From the NCBI RefSeq assembly GCF_001294575.1, contig NZ_CP012676.1:1426001-1490000 (forward strand): a DNA stretch of 64,000 bases, written 5' to 3'. Made by a program: the position numbers and the translations under genes. The stretch is from Pseudomonas versuta (GTDB lineage Bacteria; Pseudomonadota; Gammaproteobacteria; Pseudomonadales; Pseudomonadaceae). Positions 8,702 through 17,974 of the stretch are shown piece after piece; position 1 is the stretch's first letter, and the number at the start of each line of letters is the position of its first letter. The notes under the pieces were generated by a model, which was not told the origin of the DNA, did no database searches, and saw only the letters and a list, made by a program, of their open reading frames with translations.

Positions 8702-9433
8702 TCAGAAGCGCGCTCTGGGAGTCGCGCAGGGGATTGACTGCAGGTTATCCAGCGGCAGGAAGCATCCGCGTTCTGCATCGTAGGCTTTGATTTGGCTGGT
8801 TTCGATGTTGTAGACCCAGCCATGGATAAACAATTGTCCGTTGGCCATGCGCGAGGCCACGGACGGGTGAGTGCGCAGGTGCTGCAACTGGGCAATCACG
8901 TTTTCTTCGGTGAGGACGTGCATGCCTTCGGCTTCATTGGCGCAGGCACAGTTCTCCTGAACCATGGTTTTGGCCACTTCGGCATGGCGCAACCAGGCCT
9001 TGACCGTCGGCATTTTGTCCAGGCTGCGGGGGTTTAGAACCGCACGCATGGCGCCACAGTCGGAGTGTCCGCAAACGATGATGTGTTGCACGCCCAGCGC
9101 CAGGTTCGCGTATTCGATGGCTGTTGAAACGCCGCCATTCATCTCGCCGTAAGGGGGCACGACATTGCCGACGTTGCGGGTCACAAATAAATCCCCGGGG
9201 GCACTCTGGGTGATGAGTTCGGGGACGATACGGGAGTCGGCGCAGGCAATGAACATCGCCCTTGGGCGTTGGGCCGTGGCCAGTTTTTTGAACAGGTCTT
9301 TCTGTTGCGGAAAGACCTCACGATGGAAATGTAAAAAACCTTCAACGATTAGCTGCAATGCTGCGTCGGCATGTTCCGATTCGGGCGGGGTACATGCTGC
9401 AGCCAACGACTTTGTGAGTTTATGATCCATCAT
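8702..9433 (-). CDS. Beta-class carbonic anhydrase
   Basis: This zinc enzyme interconverts CO2 and bicarbonate in the cytoplasm and has 243 residues. The zinc ligands and catalytic dyad are visible: Cys64-x-Asp66-x-Arg68 (ACADSR), then His123-x2-Cys126 (CGHSDCG). RNVGN and GEMNGGVSTAIEYA are further family blocks. Two tandem ATGs (9433 and 9430) lie behind AGAGG; the second has the better spacing. It is the first gene of a probable two-gene operon with the SulP transporter, a recurrent bicarbonate-handling pair. Confidence 0.93.
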   Translation of the reverse strand: MMDHKLTKSLAAACTPPESEHADAALQLIVEGFLHFHREVFPQQKDLFKKLATAQRPRAMFIACADSRIVPELITQSAPGDLFVTRNVGNVVPPYGEMNGGVSTAIEYANLALGVQHIIVCGHSDCGAMRAVLNPRSLDKMPTVKAWLRHAEVAKTMVQENCACANEAEGMHVLTEENVIAQLQHLRTHPSVASRMANGQLFIHGWVYNIETSQIKAYDAERGCFLPLDNLQSIPCATPRARF

Positions 9434-9575
9434 TCAACCTCTGTGGCGTAGCAGTTTATGCGAGCCATTTGTGACTCGCCGGTCACACTAGCGTGCGAAA
9501 CTTAACTAAACCTTAATGGACCGCTCTAGCACAGGGGTTTGGTGATGTTAAAAGGCAACTACCGAGGCTGTTTTT

Positions 9576-9635
9576 TGTAGGAGCGAGCTTGCTCGCGAGC
9601 TGTTTAAAGAGCTCGCGAGCAAGCTCGCTCCTACA
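9576..9635. repeat. REP palindrome (TGTAGGAGCGAGCTTGCTCG type)
   Basis: This is a near-perfect 60 bp inverted repeat: TGTAGGAGCGAGCTTGCTCG, a short centre, then the same sequence inverted ending CTCGCTCCTACA. It is the common Pseudomonas REP doublet. It lies between the permease gene (3' end) and the carbonic anhydrase gene (5' side). Confidence 0.85.
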
Positions 9636-9649
9636 GGGGGGGACAGGTG

Positions 9650-10705
9650 TTAGAGCAACCACATTCCCGCCAGGCCACTGATCACACCGACCAGCATGGT
9701 CATCAATGCCACGCTGACCAGGACCCGGGTGTCGAAGTCTTTGCGCAGCATTAACAACGACGGCAGGCTCACGCTCGGCAAGGTCATCAGCAGCGCGACT
9801 GCTGGGGCTGTGCCCATACCCAGGGCCATCATGGTTTGCACAATCGGAATTTCAGCGGCTGTCGGGATGACGAACAGGGTGCCGACGATGGCCAGCGGTA
9901 CCAGCCACATCAGGCTGTCGCCCATGGCGCCGTCTACATGAGGGAACAGCCACACACGTGCCGCCCCCAGCAACAGTACCGCCAGCAGATAGACCGGGAT
10001 GGTGTTCCAGAACAGTTGCCACAGGGTGCGGCCCCAACGGCTGAAGAAGTTTTGCTGATCGACCGTGCTGGCTTCGGACACGGCGTCCAGTGCTGCGTCA
10101 GGGATGCTTTGCGGGCGAGAGATGCGTTGCGCTATCAGTGATACGCCGATCACCAGTACCAGCCCCGCCACCAGACGCAGCGCGGTGAAGCCCCAGCCCA
10201 GGACAAAGCCCATGAACACCAGGGTGGCCGGGTTGAGGACCGGGTTGGCGATCCAGAAGGCCAGCGCCGCACCCACCGAGACGTTTTGGCGACGCATGCC
10301 TGCCGCTACGGGGGCCGCGCAGCAGGTACACATCATGCCGGGCAGAGCGAACAGACCGCCGCGCAGGGTCGAACCCAGACCGGCCTTGCCAAACAGGCGC
10401 AGCAACCAGTCGCGGGGGATCAGTACTTGAATCAGTGAGCCGAGAATGACCGCCAGGACCGCAGCTTTCCAGATCGCCAGGAAGTACACCTTGGCGTAGG
10501 CCAGTGCAGCAGCGAGGGGTTCTCCCTGATTGTCATTAAGGATCGACGCACCGATGCTGTGGTTGTCGGCAGCGACAAATGCCTTTAAGTAGTAGGGCGA
10601 CCACTTGACGTAGTACAGACCGATCCCTGCGACAAGCAGAAACAGTAGAGGCTTCCACCAGAATGACCAGCCTCGGGTGGGCCTGGCTGAGGAAATACTG
10701 GACAT
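9650..10705 (-). CDS. ArsP/YraQ-type permease (DUF318)
   Basis: This integral membrane protein of 351 residues has about 8-9 hydrophobic segments in two halves. The conserved cysteine motif GMMCTCCAAPVAAGMRR (around residues 123-139) and the partner motif IPTAAEIPIVQTMMALGMG (around 277-295) mark the DUF318/ArsP permease family. Some members export organoarsenicals; others have unknown cargo. It is followed downstream by a REP element and precedes no obvious partner. The IclR gene ends 88 bp upstream on the same strand, so co-regulation is possible. Substrate not assignable. Confidence 0.85.
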   Translation of the reverse strand: MSSISSARPTRGWSFWWKPLLFLLVAGIGLYYVKWSPYYLKAFVAADNHSIGASILNDNQGEPLAAALAYAKVYFLAIWKAAVLAVILGSLIQVLIPRDWLLRLFGKAGLGSTLRGGLFALPGMMCTCCAAPVAAGMRRQNVSVGAALAFWIANPVLNPATLVFMGFVLGWGFTALRLVAGLVLVIGVSLIAQRISRPQSIPDAALDAVSEASTVDQQNFFSRWGRTLWQLFWNTIPVYLLAVLLLGAARVWLFPHVDGAMGDSLMWLVPLAIVGTLFVIPTAAEIPIVQTMMALGMGTAPAVALLMTLPSVSLPSLLMLRKDFDTRVLVSVALMTMLVGVISGLAGMWLL

Positions 10706-10793
10706 AAAGAGTTACCGAACGCTGGGAAATAGCGCGGCATCATACCTGAGCGCACCGCCCGCAGGTTGGATGCTTGCTGAGCCCCCCGGACCG

Positions 10794-11570
10794 TTACAGG
10801 GTGCAGATCGAGCGGCTGATGGAGCGGGCGCACTGGACCACGGCCGGGGCAAGTTTCAGTTCCGCGTCGGCCATGGTCCAGCGGCTGGCGGGTACCACTG
10901 CATGCACGGCGGCAACGGGGAGGCCGTTGTTGTTGAGAATGGGCGCGGCAATGCTCAAGTCTCCGAGGACCATTTCTTCATGACTGGTTGCATAGCCCTG
11001 TGTACGACAGGCCTGGATGCGCTCAAAAATGGCGGCAACTTCGGTCAGGGTGTATTGCGTGAGTGCTGTGGGTTCGCTGTTTTGCAGCATGCTGTGAATC
11101 TCTTCGTCCGGCAAACCGCTCAGGTATGCCCGGCCGGCCCCCGTGCAGTACATGGGGATACGACTGCCAATGGGCATATGGATCGGGATGAAATGGGGGG
11201 CGACGAAGCGTGCGACACAAATCATGTCCGGGCCATCAGGCTCCGTCAGATTGATGGTCTCACCGGTGATTTGATTGAGTTCGGCCAGATAGGGCGTTGC
11301 TAGACCGACCAGGATGTCGGCAGCCAAATAGCCGTAGCCGATTTCCATGACTTTTGGGGTTAGCTGAAAGCGTCGGCTCTGTGCCTGCTTGCGCACGTAG
11401 CCGAGCGCTTCAAGGGTATGAATCATTCGTTGCGCAGAACTTTTGGCGATGCCTGCCGCCTGGGCAACTTCAGCCAGGTTCATGCTGCTTCGGGACGGCC
11501 CGAAGCTGCGTAATACAGCAAGGCCCTTTTCAAGTGACTGGTTGAAAAGAGGATTGTTGCTATCGCTCAT
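10794..11570 (-). CDS. IclR-family transcriptional regulator (PcaR/PobR-like)
   Basis: This 258-residue regulator has an N-terminal winged helix-turn-helix (residues 10-70, SLEKGLAVLRSFG and MNLAEVAQAAGIAKSSAQRM) and a C-terminal effector-binding IclR domain (about 85-250, with GRAYLSGLP). The N-terminus resembles the PcaR/PobR subgroup, which responds to aromatic acids. The aromatic genes of this window lie 37 kb away, so a link is only a possibility. A palindrome 32-46 bp upstream of the start may be its own operator. No adjacent catabolic operon reveals the target. Confidence 0.85.
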   Translation of the reverse strand: MSDSNNPLFNQSLEKGLAVLRSFGPSRSSMNLAEVAQAAGIAKSSAQRMIHTLEALGYVRKQAQSRRFQLTPKVMEIGYGYLAADILVGLATPYLAELNQITGETINLTEPDGPDMICVARFVAPHFIPIHMPIGSRIPMYCTGAGRAYLSGLPDEEIHSMLQNSEPTALTQYTLTEVAAIFERIQACRTQGYATSHEEMVLGDLSIAAPILNNNGLPVAAVHAVVPASRWTMADAELKLAPAVVQCARSISRSICTL

Positions 11571-12019
11571 GGCCCTTCCTTGGCATTAATAAGTGAATAA
11601 ATATCGATATTCGATAGCCATGAAACTCTCTTCGATTTGATTAAATCGGCTATAGCACATAGTTGGTTTTTTGCACCCCATGGCCTGATGGGTGGCTAAG
11701 TGATGTCACCATAAAGACAGATTAAAAGCGACCGGGAACACGCCTTTTGTTCAAAATTTTGCACGCGCGGGTGCCCGCGTTTACTACAGGTGATCATTGA
11801 TTGGGGGAGGGGTTATCGAGTATTGCGCTGTCGGACGAGCAAGGATGAACCCGTTCGCGCTGCAGCATGAGCCAGAGCGGGATGGTTGACTGCGTCGGGT
11901 TGGCGCGCCATGGACATGTCGTCCATGGCGGTGAGGTCTATTGCGCGGTCATTTGGGCGGGGCGTTGAAGTGATGAGTGGTTCTAATGTGCTTTAGCAGC
12001 AAAAACAGTAGCGCTCGCT
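11571..12019. other. Intergenic region with two palindromes, no gene seen
   Basis: This 449 bp region lies between the IclR gene start and the 3' end of the lipoprotein gene. The IclR-proximal 150 bp are AT-rich. At 11908-11928 the arms CCATGGAC and GTCCATGG flank ATGTC, a perfect 8-bp inverted repeat of unknown role. No frame with a ribosome site was found. Confidence 0.45.
11602..11616. promoter_or_regulatory. Palindrome upstream of the IclR gene, candidate operator
   Basis: TATCGA-TAT-TCGATA is a perfect inverted repeat with a 3-base centre, 32-46 bp upstream of the IclR gene start, in an AT-rich promoter-like stretch. Spacing and symmetry suit an autoregulatory operator. Inference only. 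Confidence 0.4.
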
Positions 12020-12241
12020 TCAGTCCGCTTTAACGGTTGCGACGTCATCGGCCTTGACCTTGATGTGCTTGCCGGCAATGTCCACGAATTCGTAAAAGCC
12101 GTCCTTGTTGGTGGTTTTTGGCAGGTCTTTGGTCAGGTATTGCGTGCCGTTTTGCAGGGTCACGACTGTAGGTGATGCACAGCCCGCCAGGCCCAGAAGG
12201 GCGGCCAGGACTAAAGGCAAACCGATAACGTTGATCTTCAT
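12020..12241 (-). CDS. Small YgdI/YgdR-like lipoprotein (DUF903)
   Basis: This predicted lipoprotein has 73 residues. It has a signal peptide with lipobox LAGC (cleavage before Cys near residue 21), then a compact SH3-like domain with TVVTLQNGTQYLTKDLPKT and DGFYEFVDIAGKHIKVKADDV, the pattern of the DUF903/YgdI family. The frame is open 24 bp further upstream, but ATG 12241 has AAGG at good spacing and begins directly with the signal peptide. It probably sits in the inner leaflet of the outer membrane. Function unknown; expressed alone. Confidence 0.8.
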   Translation of the reverse strand: MKINVIGLPLVLAALLGLAGCASPTVVTLQNGTQYLTKDLPKTTNKDGFYEFVDIAGKHIKVKADDVATVKAD

Positions 12242-12545
12242 GCAAATACCTTGGTTTTTTCGCAAATAAGTTGTTGAGCGTGCCGGGTTGAATCAATGTC
12301 CAGCGCTGAAAGTGGTTGCATCATGTGACTGCATTTTGCGCCGAGAGTGCGTCTGGCGCAGTGATAAATTTTTTATCGGCGGCCACATCGTTCCGGGCGT
12401 GGAGTGCGCATTTGCCGGGGATGTAGCGGGTTGAAGCGACCGGGCGATTGCATCCTGGGGCGCATTAAACGCCAGCCGCCGCAGGAAAAGCCAGAGGCTG
12501 CGCTGCGCCAGCGGGCCCGGTCACGGCTTGATCAGGGGCAGCCGA
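12242..12545. other. Intergenic region, no gene seen
   Basis: The 304 bp between the histidine phosphatase stop and the lipoprotein start contain overlapping plus-strand frames of Arg/Cys-rich composition that look non-coding. The promoter of the lipoprotein gene is probably in the AT-richer 12260-12390 part. Confidence 0.4.
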
Positions 12546-13220
12546 TCAGCTCGGGCAGCCTTTTTCGCCGTTGTTCAGCCCTTGTTTGTCGATGCGGCTC
12601 AGGAGGGTGGCTTTGCCGTCTTTCCAGGTCAGTGTCAGTACATAGAGGGAGTCAAAGTCACTGCCGGACCAATCTTCAGTCAGCGTGGTCTTTTCCCCCA
12701 AGGCCTTGCTTGCGACGCTGTTGATCAACTCGGGCAGGTAGCCATGGGACCACGCGGTGTAAATGGTTGAGCTGTGATACTTGTCGTCGGTCAGCTCATT
12801 GGCCAAGGCGCGCGTGTCGTTGGCCGAGTATTCCAGATTGATCGGCAACCCCAGTTTGATAGCGCTGGGATTAATGGTCATCAGCGGCCGGACATAGCTG
12901 TAGGCGTCATCGTCGGCGCCTTCTTCAACCTGGCGCGACGGGTCGGCAGCAAACACGTAGTCGGCCTTGCCATAGCGCTGTGGCAGCAGGGTGGCCAGAT
13001 CTATGGCGCGGTTCAGTCCCTGGCAGTTGAGTTGCCCGAGACCGTCGGCAGGTTTTTCGGCATGGCGCATGAAGACCAGTGTTTGCACACCGTCTATGGG
13101 CCGGGCAAAGACTTTGTCGGCGTGGACTGCCAGACTGATGGCGCCGGCGATTAGCAGCGCAGAGATTGTGCCGAGCAGGTAAGGCTTGAGATGAGGTTTA
13201 TTGCTGACAGCGTTGGTCAT
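12546..13220 (-). CDS. Histidine phosphatase family protein, membrane-anchored or secreted
   Basis: This 224-residue protein has a single N-terminal hydrophobic segment (LGTISALLIAGAISLAV, residues 14-30) that can act as signal or anchor. It is followed by a histidine phosphatase domain opening with FMRHAEKP, the RH(G/A)E active-site motif, and a second His in AWSHGYLPELI. The catalytic domain is therefore likely periplasmic. The frame extends upstream to 13328, but the ATG at 13220 with an AGAAGAG ribosome site immediately precedes the hydrophilic n-region and is preferred. Substrate unknown. No operon partner. Confidence 0.75.
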   Translation of the reverse strand: MTNAVSNKPHLKPYLLGTISALLIAGAISLAVHADKVFARPIDGVQTLVFMRHAEKPADGLGQLNCQGLNRAIDLATLLPQRYGKADYVFAADPSRQVEEGADDDAYSYVRPLMTINPSAIKLGLPINLEYSANDTRALANELTDDKYHSSTIYTAWSHGYLPELINSVASKALGEKTTLTEDWSGSDFDSLYVLTLTWKDGKATLLSRIDKQGLNNGEKGCPS

Positions 13221-13425
13221 GGGGCTCTTCTGGTTAGATCCATTAAGGCTGACCTGCCTGGACGCAGCGAGTGGGGGGCTCGAGCGTTGATCCGTGTCGT
13301 GTGTAAACGTCCTGTGATTCTCCTCCATGAGTCAAAGTGTCTATTAGACGCCTTTTTCGATATTGGTTCGGTTTTACATGGGCTATATGGGAATTTTCTT
13401 ACAATTTAAGCCGAGGGCTCGATCA

Positions 13426-14130
13426 ATGCTTCCTGTGCCACTTAGAAGGTCCGGCAACCCCCTTCACCTGCGTGTGCGTGTGTGGCGCGGCCGGGTGGGG
13501 CTGGGGCTGGTTGCCAGTTTGTCAGTGCTGGCGGGCATGACCGACGCCATCGGTTTTCTGGCTACCGGCGATTTTGTCTCGTTCATGAGCGGCAACACGA
13601 CCCGAATGGCGGTAGCGATAGGCGAGGGTGATATGTCCATGGCGATACGCCTGGTCTTCGCCGTGCTGGCGTTTATTGCGGGCAACGCATTGGGTGTTTT
13701 ACTGGGGCGTTTGAGCGGGCGGCGAGCGTTGCCTTTATTGCTGGTGATTGCAGGATTGTTGTGCACGGCGGCGCTGCTGCCGTTTGATACCCGGGTCCCG
13801 GCGTTGCTGGCGGCGATTCTGGCAATGGGCATGCTTAATGCGGCCGTGGAGCAGGTTAACGGTTTGCCGGTGGGGCTGACCTATGTGACCGGGGCGTTGT
13901 CGCGTTTTGGCCGCGGGCTGGGGCGCTGGATGCTAGGTGAGCGGCACAGTGGCTGGCGGGTGCAGCTGGTGCCCTGGACGGGAATGTTGCTGGGCGCGGT
14001 GATGGGGGCTCTGCTGGAGGCGCACTTCGGGCTCAAAGCCATGCTGTTCAGCGCGGGTTTTGCCACCGTTCTGGGGCTGCTGTCGTTGAAGATACCCCGG
14101 CGCTGGCAGCGCGACTACATGCCGCGCTAG
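13426..14130 (+). CDS. YoaK family (DUF1275) membrane protein
   Basis: This membrane protein of 234 residues has about six hydrophobic segments, with the family block GMTDAIGFLATGDFVSFMSGNTTRMAV near residue 40 and GMLNAAVEQVNGLPVGLTYVTGAL near residue 145. The frame opens at 13363, but ATG 13426 preceded by GAGGGCTCGATCA is the better start. DUF1275 proteins have no settled function. It is divergent from the histidine phosphatase gene and 86 bp upstream of etfB. Confidence 0.85.
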   Translation: MLPVPLRRSGNPLHLRVRVWRGRVGLGLVASLSVLAGMTDAIGFLATGDFVSFMSGNTTRMAVAIGEGDMSMAIRLVFAVLAFIAGNALGVLLGRLSGRRALPLLLVIAGLLCTAALLPFDTRVPALLAAILAMGMLNAAVEQVNGLPVGLTYVTGALSRFGRGLGRWMLGERHSGWRVQLVPWTGMLLGAVMGALLEAHFGLKAMLFSAGFATVLGLLSLKIPRRWQRDYMPR

Positions 14131-14216
14131 GCACCATGGTCTAACCCGAATGGTCGATACGCGCGCTCATGCCTGCACGGTAAGCTGGCGTACCAATACC
14201 CATCGGGGGAGAAATA

Positions 14217-14966
14217 ATGAAGGTGCTGGCCTGTATCAAACGAGTGGTCGATTACAACGTCAAGGTTCGCGTCAAAGCGGACAACTCCGGCGTTGATCTG
14301 GCCAACGTCAAGATGTCGATGAACCCCTTCTGCGAAATCGCTGTGGAAGAAGCCGTACGCCTGAAAGAAAAAGGTGTTGCGACTGAAATCGTCGTCGTCT
14401 CCATCGGCCCGACCACGGCTCAGGAACAGCTGCGTACCGCGCTGGCTCTGGGTGCCGATCGCGCCATCCTCGTCGAATCCGCCGAAGACCTGACCTCGCT
14501 GGCCGTGGCCAAGCTGCTCAAGGCCGTGGTCGACAAGGAACAGCCGCAACTGGTGATCCTGGGCAAACAGGCCATCGACAGCGACAACAACCAGACTGGC
14601 CAGATGCTGGCTGCGCTGACCGGTTACGGTCAGGGCACCTTCGCTTCGAAAGTTATCGTTGCGGGCGACAAGGTTGCCGTGACCCGTGAAGTCGACGGCG
14701 GCGCGCAAACTGTTTCGCTGCGCTTGCCGGCCATCATCACCACCGACCTGCGTTTGAACGAGCCGCGTTATGCGTCCCTGCCAAACATCATGAAGGCCAA
14801 GAAGAAGCCGCTTGAAGTGCTGACGCCAGACGCGTTGGGTATTTCGACCGCTTCGACCAACAAGACCCTGAAAGTTGAAGCGCCGGCTGCACGCAGCGCC
14901 GGCATCAAGGTCAAGTCGGTGGCTGAACTGGTCGAGAAACTGAAAAACGAAGCGAAGGTGCTCTGA
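14217..14966 (+). CDS. etfB: Electron transfer flavoprotein subunit beta
   Basis: This 249-residue ETF beta subunit forms a heterodimer with EtfA and carries electrons from acyl-CoA dehydrogenases to ETF-ubiquinone oxidoreductase. It starts [20 protein letters not shown] and has the AMP-binding-fold blocks GADRAILVE and [20 protein letters not shown], plus the ETF recognition-loop region ([22 protein letters not shown]). A GGGGGAGAA ribosome site precedes it. It is separated from etfA by 16 bp. The two acyl-CoA dehydrogenases at 22.9 kb and 24.9 kb are likely electron donors. Confidence 0.96.
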   Translation: MKVLACIKRVVDYNVKVRVKADNSGVDLANVKMSMNPFCEIAVEEAVRLKEKGVATEIVVVSIGPTTAQEQLRTALALGADRAILVESAEDLTSLAVAKLLKAVVDKEQPQLVILGKQAIDSDNNQTGQMLAALTGYGQGTFASKVIVAGDKVAVTREVDGGAQTVSLRLPAIITTDLRLNEPRYASLPNIMKAKKKPLEVLTPDALGISTASTNKTLKVEAPAARSAGIKVKSVAELVEKLKNEAKVL

Positions 14967-14982
14967 ATTGGAGAGCTTAAAG

Positions 14983-15924
14983 ATGACTATCTTGGTAATC
15001 GCCGACTTCTTAGAAGGAAAGGACGGCAAGACGCTGGCAGCGGCTACGCTGAACACCGTAGCCGCTGCCGCAAAAATCGGTGGCGAGATCAACGTTCTGG
15101 TTGCAGGCCAGGGCATTGGTGCTGTGGCTGAAGCGGCCGCGCAAATCGCCGGTGTGGCTAAAGTACTGGTTGCTGACAACGCGGCTTACGCCCACCAGTT
15201 GCCGGAAAACGTTGCGCCGCTGGTGGCAGAGTTGGGCAAGGGCTATAGCCACATCCTGGCTGCCGCCACCTCCAACGGTAAAAACATCCTGCCGCGTGTT
15301 GCTGCGCAGTTGGACGTCGACCAGATCTCCGAGATCATCTCGGTTGAAAGCGCTGACACCTTCACGCGTCCGATCTATGCCGGTAACGCCATTGCTACCG
15401 TACAGTCCACTGCGCCAGTCAAAGTGATCACCGTTCGCGCCACCGGTTTCGACCCGGTTGCCGCACAAGGTGGTTCGGCAGCGGTTGAAGCGGTTGCAGC
15501 GGTTCACGATGCAGGCACTTCGTCGTTCGTTGGCGAAGAACTGGCCAAGTCGGACCGTCCCGAGCTGACCGCTGCCAAAATCGTCGTATCCGGCGGTCGC
15601 GGCATGCAGAACGGTGACAATTTCAAATACCTGTACGCCCTGGCCGACAAGTTGGGTGCAGGTGTCGGCGCCTCTCGTGCGGCGGTTGACGCAGGTTTTG
15701 TGGCGAACGACATGCAGGTCGGCCAGACCGGCAAAATCGTTGCGCCACAGTTGTACATCGCGGTGGGTATTTCCGGCGCGATCCAGCATCTGGCCGGCAT
15801 GAAAGACTCCAAAGTGATCGTTGCAATCAACAAGGACGAAGAAGCACCGATTTTTCAGGTGGCCGATTACGGTCTGGTGGCGGACTTGTTCGAAGCAGTG
15901 CCCGAGCTGGAAGCCGCGGTCTAA
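14983..15924 (+). CDS. etfA: Electron transfer flavoprotein subunit alpha
   Basis: This 313-residue FAD-binding ETF alpha subunit has an N-terminal domain ([16 protein letters not shown]) and a C-terminal FAD domain with [44 protein letters not shown] and [19 protein letters not shown], all standard ETF-alpha blocks. A TTG start 15 bp upstream is open, but ATG 14983 behind GGAGAGCTTAAAG fits the family start. It ends just before an intrinsic terminator, so etfBA is a closed two-gene operon. Confidence 0.96.
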   Translation: MTILVIADFLEGKDGKTLAAATLNTVAAAAKIGGEINVLVAGQGIGAVAEAAAQIAGVAKVLVADNAAYAHQLPENVAPLVAELGKGYSHILAAATSNGKNILPRVAAQLDVDQISEIISVESADTFTRPIYAGNAIATVQSTAPVKVITVRATGFDPVAAQGGSAAVEAVAAVHDAGTSSFVGEELAKSDRPELTAAKIVVSGGRGMQNGDNFKYLYALADKLGAGVGASRAAVDAGFVANDMQVGQTGKIVAPQLYIAVGISGAIQHLAGMKDSKVIVAINKDEEAPIFQVADYGLVADLFEAVPELEAAV

Positions 15925-15935
15925 ACATCGACAAT

Positions 15936-15967
15936 AAAAAAGCCCCGGAGATTATCCGGGGCTTTTT
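15936..15967 (+). terminator. Intrinsic terminator after etfBA
   Basis: The inverted repeat AAAAAGCCCCGGAG / CCGGGGCTTTTT has a short ATTAT loop and flanking A and T runs. The T-run on the plus strand ends etfBA; the symmetric A-run could also end the convergent minus-strand gene. Confidence 0.9.
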
Positions 15968-15983
15968 ACATTACCGAAGGTTA

Positions 15984-16313
15984 TCAGCTGTAGCTGTTAA
16001 CCTTGACCAGTGCAGGGGCTGTTTGAGCCTTCTCCCAGGTCAGGGTCAGGGTTTGCAGAACGCGCGCCATGTAGTCGGTATCGGCGGCGGCCTTTTTGCC
16101 CACGTAGCCCTGGCCACGGCGGTACATTTTGAGATGGGCACGCATTTGTGGGCGGTCCTTCTCGAATTCGGTTTCTTCCTTGCAGGCAGCGACAGGGTCG
16201 ATGCGTACATCACCGGCTTCGCTGATCCACAGAATGTGGTCGTTCAGCGTGTCTTTCTGGGCGGCGAACAGTCGAGCCAGCTCATTAACAGTCGGTTGAT
16301 TATTCAGGTTCAT
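15984..16313 (-). CDS. Conserved small protein of unknown function
   Basis: This soluble protein of 109 residues has no signal peptide or membrane segment. It reads as mostly helical (VNELARLFAAQKDTLNDHILWISEAGDVRI; HLKMYRRGQGYVGKKAA). ATG 16313 has an ideal AAGGAG site at 6-nt spacing, and codon use is that of its neighbours, so it is real. It is convergent with etfA across a bidirectional terminator. I do not recognise the family and assign no function. Confidence 0.75.
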   Translation of the reverse strand: MNLNNQPTVNELARLFAAQKDTLNDHILWISEAGDVRIDPVAACKEETEFEKDRPQMRAHLKMYRRGQGYVGKKAAADTDYMARVLQTLTLTWEKAQTAPALVKVNSYS

Positions 16314-16939
16314 AGCTAACTCCTTGACCACTTGTTGATCTGTCTAATTGATTCGCGCAACTGCACCTGCAGCGCTACGTAGTGTCCATCTAAAGCAGAT
16401 CCGGTCTTGAGTTCGTCCTGTGTAGTCGTAATTCAAAGCACTACACAAACAGCGTACAGCGAGGGAGAGCAGCGTTAACCAGGATGCAAGGGTGATATGA
16501 CACATCATCCACAAGCGCCTTGAAGTCGTTTCGCTAGCAACTCACGCCCTGAACATGGACGATCAAGCCAGGTCAGCTTCATCAATTCTGCCTTGTGGGC
16601 AGTACCTATCCCGGAACAGCTCGACAGCTCGTCGAACATGCTTACAACAACCCTTTCCAGCGCTTCCGGTGGGGAAGACGTCTGCATCATGCTGGGGGAA
16701 AACCGCGTCGTCAATACATATGTAGTGTTTATTTTAAGGCACTACATATGTGACTCGCCGGTCTGTTTTCAGCATGCCGGTCATCAGTACTGACCTGAAA
16801 ACAGGCAGGCGCGAGCGGGCCCCGCGATGCCGTTAACCGGCTGAAAGTGCCCTGGTCCGCGAGCCCGTCGGGCATTGTGAACACCTGCCGGTGCCCGCTC
16901 TGCTAGTATCTGGCGCTTTGACATTGACCAGAGGTACCC
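16314..16939. other. Long intergenic region upstream of selD with an inverted repeat
   Basis: This 626 bp region lacks a convincing gene. A 69-codon minus-strand frame (16505-16714) and a 66-codon plus-strand frame (16593-16793) overlap but have no ribosome sites. It holds an inverted repeat at 16717-16750 and several scattered CACTAC/GTAGTG hexamers (near 16377, 16440, 16722 and 16740). Promoters for selD and the 109-residue protein must lie here. Confidence 0.5.
16717..16750. promoter_or_regulatory. Perfect 11-bp inverted repeat, candidate operator or hairpin
   Basis: The arms CATATGTAGTG (16717-16727) and CACTACATATG (16740-16750) flank a 12-base AT-rich centre. There is no T-run on either side, so a terminator is unlikely. 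It lies about 190 bp upstream of selD. Confidence 0.45.
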
Positions 16940-17974
16940 ATGAGCGAGCCGATTCGTCTGACCCAGTACAGCCACGGTGCGGGCTGTGGCTGCAAGATTT
17001 CGCCTCAGGTACTGGAAGTAATCCTTGCCGGCAGCGGAGCGCAAAATCTTGACCCCAAGCTCTGGGTAGGCAATGCCTCCCGCGACGATGCAGCGGTCTA
17101 TGCACTGGATGATGAGCGCGGCGTGGTTTCGACCACCGACTTTTTTATGCCCATCGTTGATGACCCTTATGATTTCGGGCGGATTGCAGCCACCAATGCC
17201 ATCAGTGACATCTACGCGATGGGCGGCGATCCCTTAATGGCGATTGCGATTTTAGGCTGGCCGGTTCATTTGTTGCCGCCAGAAGTGGCCCGCGAAGTGA
17301 TTCGCGGTGGCCGCGCGGTATGCGATGAAGCGGGTATTCCGCTGGCTGGCGGTCACTCCATTGACACCCCGGAACCGATTTTCGGGCTGGCGGTGACCGG
17401 TGTGGTCAACAAGCGCCACATGAAGCGCAACGACACGGCCGTCGCCGGTTGCCTGTTGTACCTCACCAAGCCCCTGGGGATCGGCATCCTTACCACTGCC
17501 GAGAAAAAGGGCAAGCTGCGCAGCGAAGACGTCGGCGTGGCACGGGACTGGATGTGCACCCTTAACAGGATCGGCAGCCAGTTCGCCAAACTCGAAGGGG
17601 TCAAGGCGATGACCGATGTCACCGGTTTCGGCCTGCTCGGGCATTTGGTGGAAATGGCCGATGGCAGCAACCTGACAGCGAAAATCCAGTACGCCAAAGT
17701 GCCGCAACTGGCCTCGGTCGAGTACTACCTGGAACAAGGCTGTGTGCCCGGCGGCACCTTGCGCAATTTCGACAGTTACGCGAGCAAGCTTGCGCCGCTG
17801 CAACAACTGCACAAGCTGGTACTGTGTGATCCGCAAACCAGCGGTGGACTGCTGGTGGCCGTCAGCCCGCAGGGCGATCAGGCGTTCCTGGAGATGGCTC
17901 GCGAGCACGGGCTGGAGCTGGAGTCCATCGGCCAACTGGTTGAGCGACAGACGTACGCGGTTGAGGTGTCATGA
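16940..17974 (+). CDS. selD: Selenide, water dikinase (selenophosphate synthetase)
   Basis: This enzyme makes selenophosphate from selenide and ATP, the selenium donor for the adjacent SelU and for selenocysteine synthesis. It has 344 residues. The N-terminal active loop reads [10 protein letters not shown], so the catalytic position is cysteine, not selenocysteine. It is followed by the DDAAVY metal-binding motif, [32 protein letters not shown] and the LAGGHSID block. Its stop overlaps the selU start (ATGA), implying translational coupling. Confidence 0.96.
   Translation: MSEPIRLTQYSHGAGCGCKISPQVLEVILAGSGAQNLDPKLWVGNASRDDAAVYALDDERGVVSTTDFFMPIVDDPYDFGRIAATNAISDIYAMGGDPLMAIAILGWPVHLLPPEVAREVIRGGRAVCDEAGIPLAGGHSIDTPEPIFGLAVTGVVNKRHMKRNDTAVAGCLLYLTKPLGIGILTTAEKKGKLRSEDVGVARDWMCTLNRIGSQFAKLEGVKAMTDVTGFGLLGHLVEMADGSNLTAKIQYAKVPQLASVEYYLEQGCVPGGTLRNFDSYASKLAPLQQLHKLVLCDPQTSGGLLVAVSPQGDQAFLEMAREHGLELESIGQLVERQTYAVEVS

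Noticed and set aside
16505..16714. A 69-codon minus-strand frame upstream of selD.
   Set aside because: It begins with TTG or with ATGs lacking any ribosome site, and overlaps another equally plausible plus-strand frame; no recognisable features.
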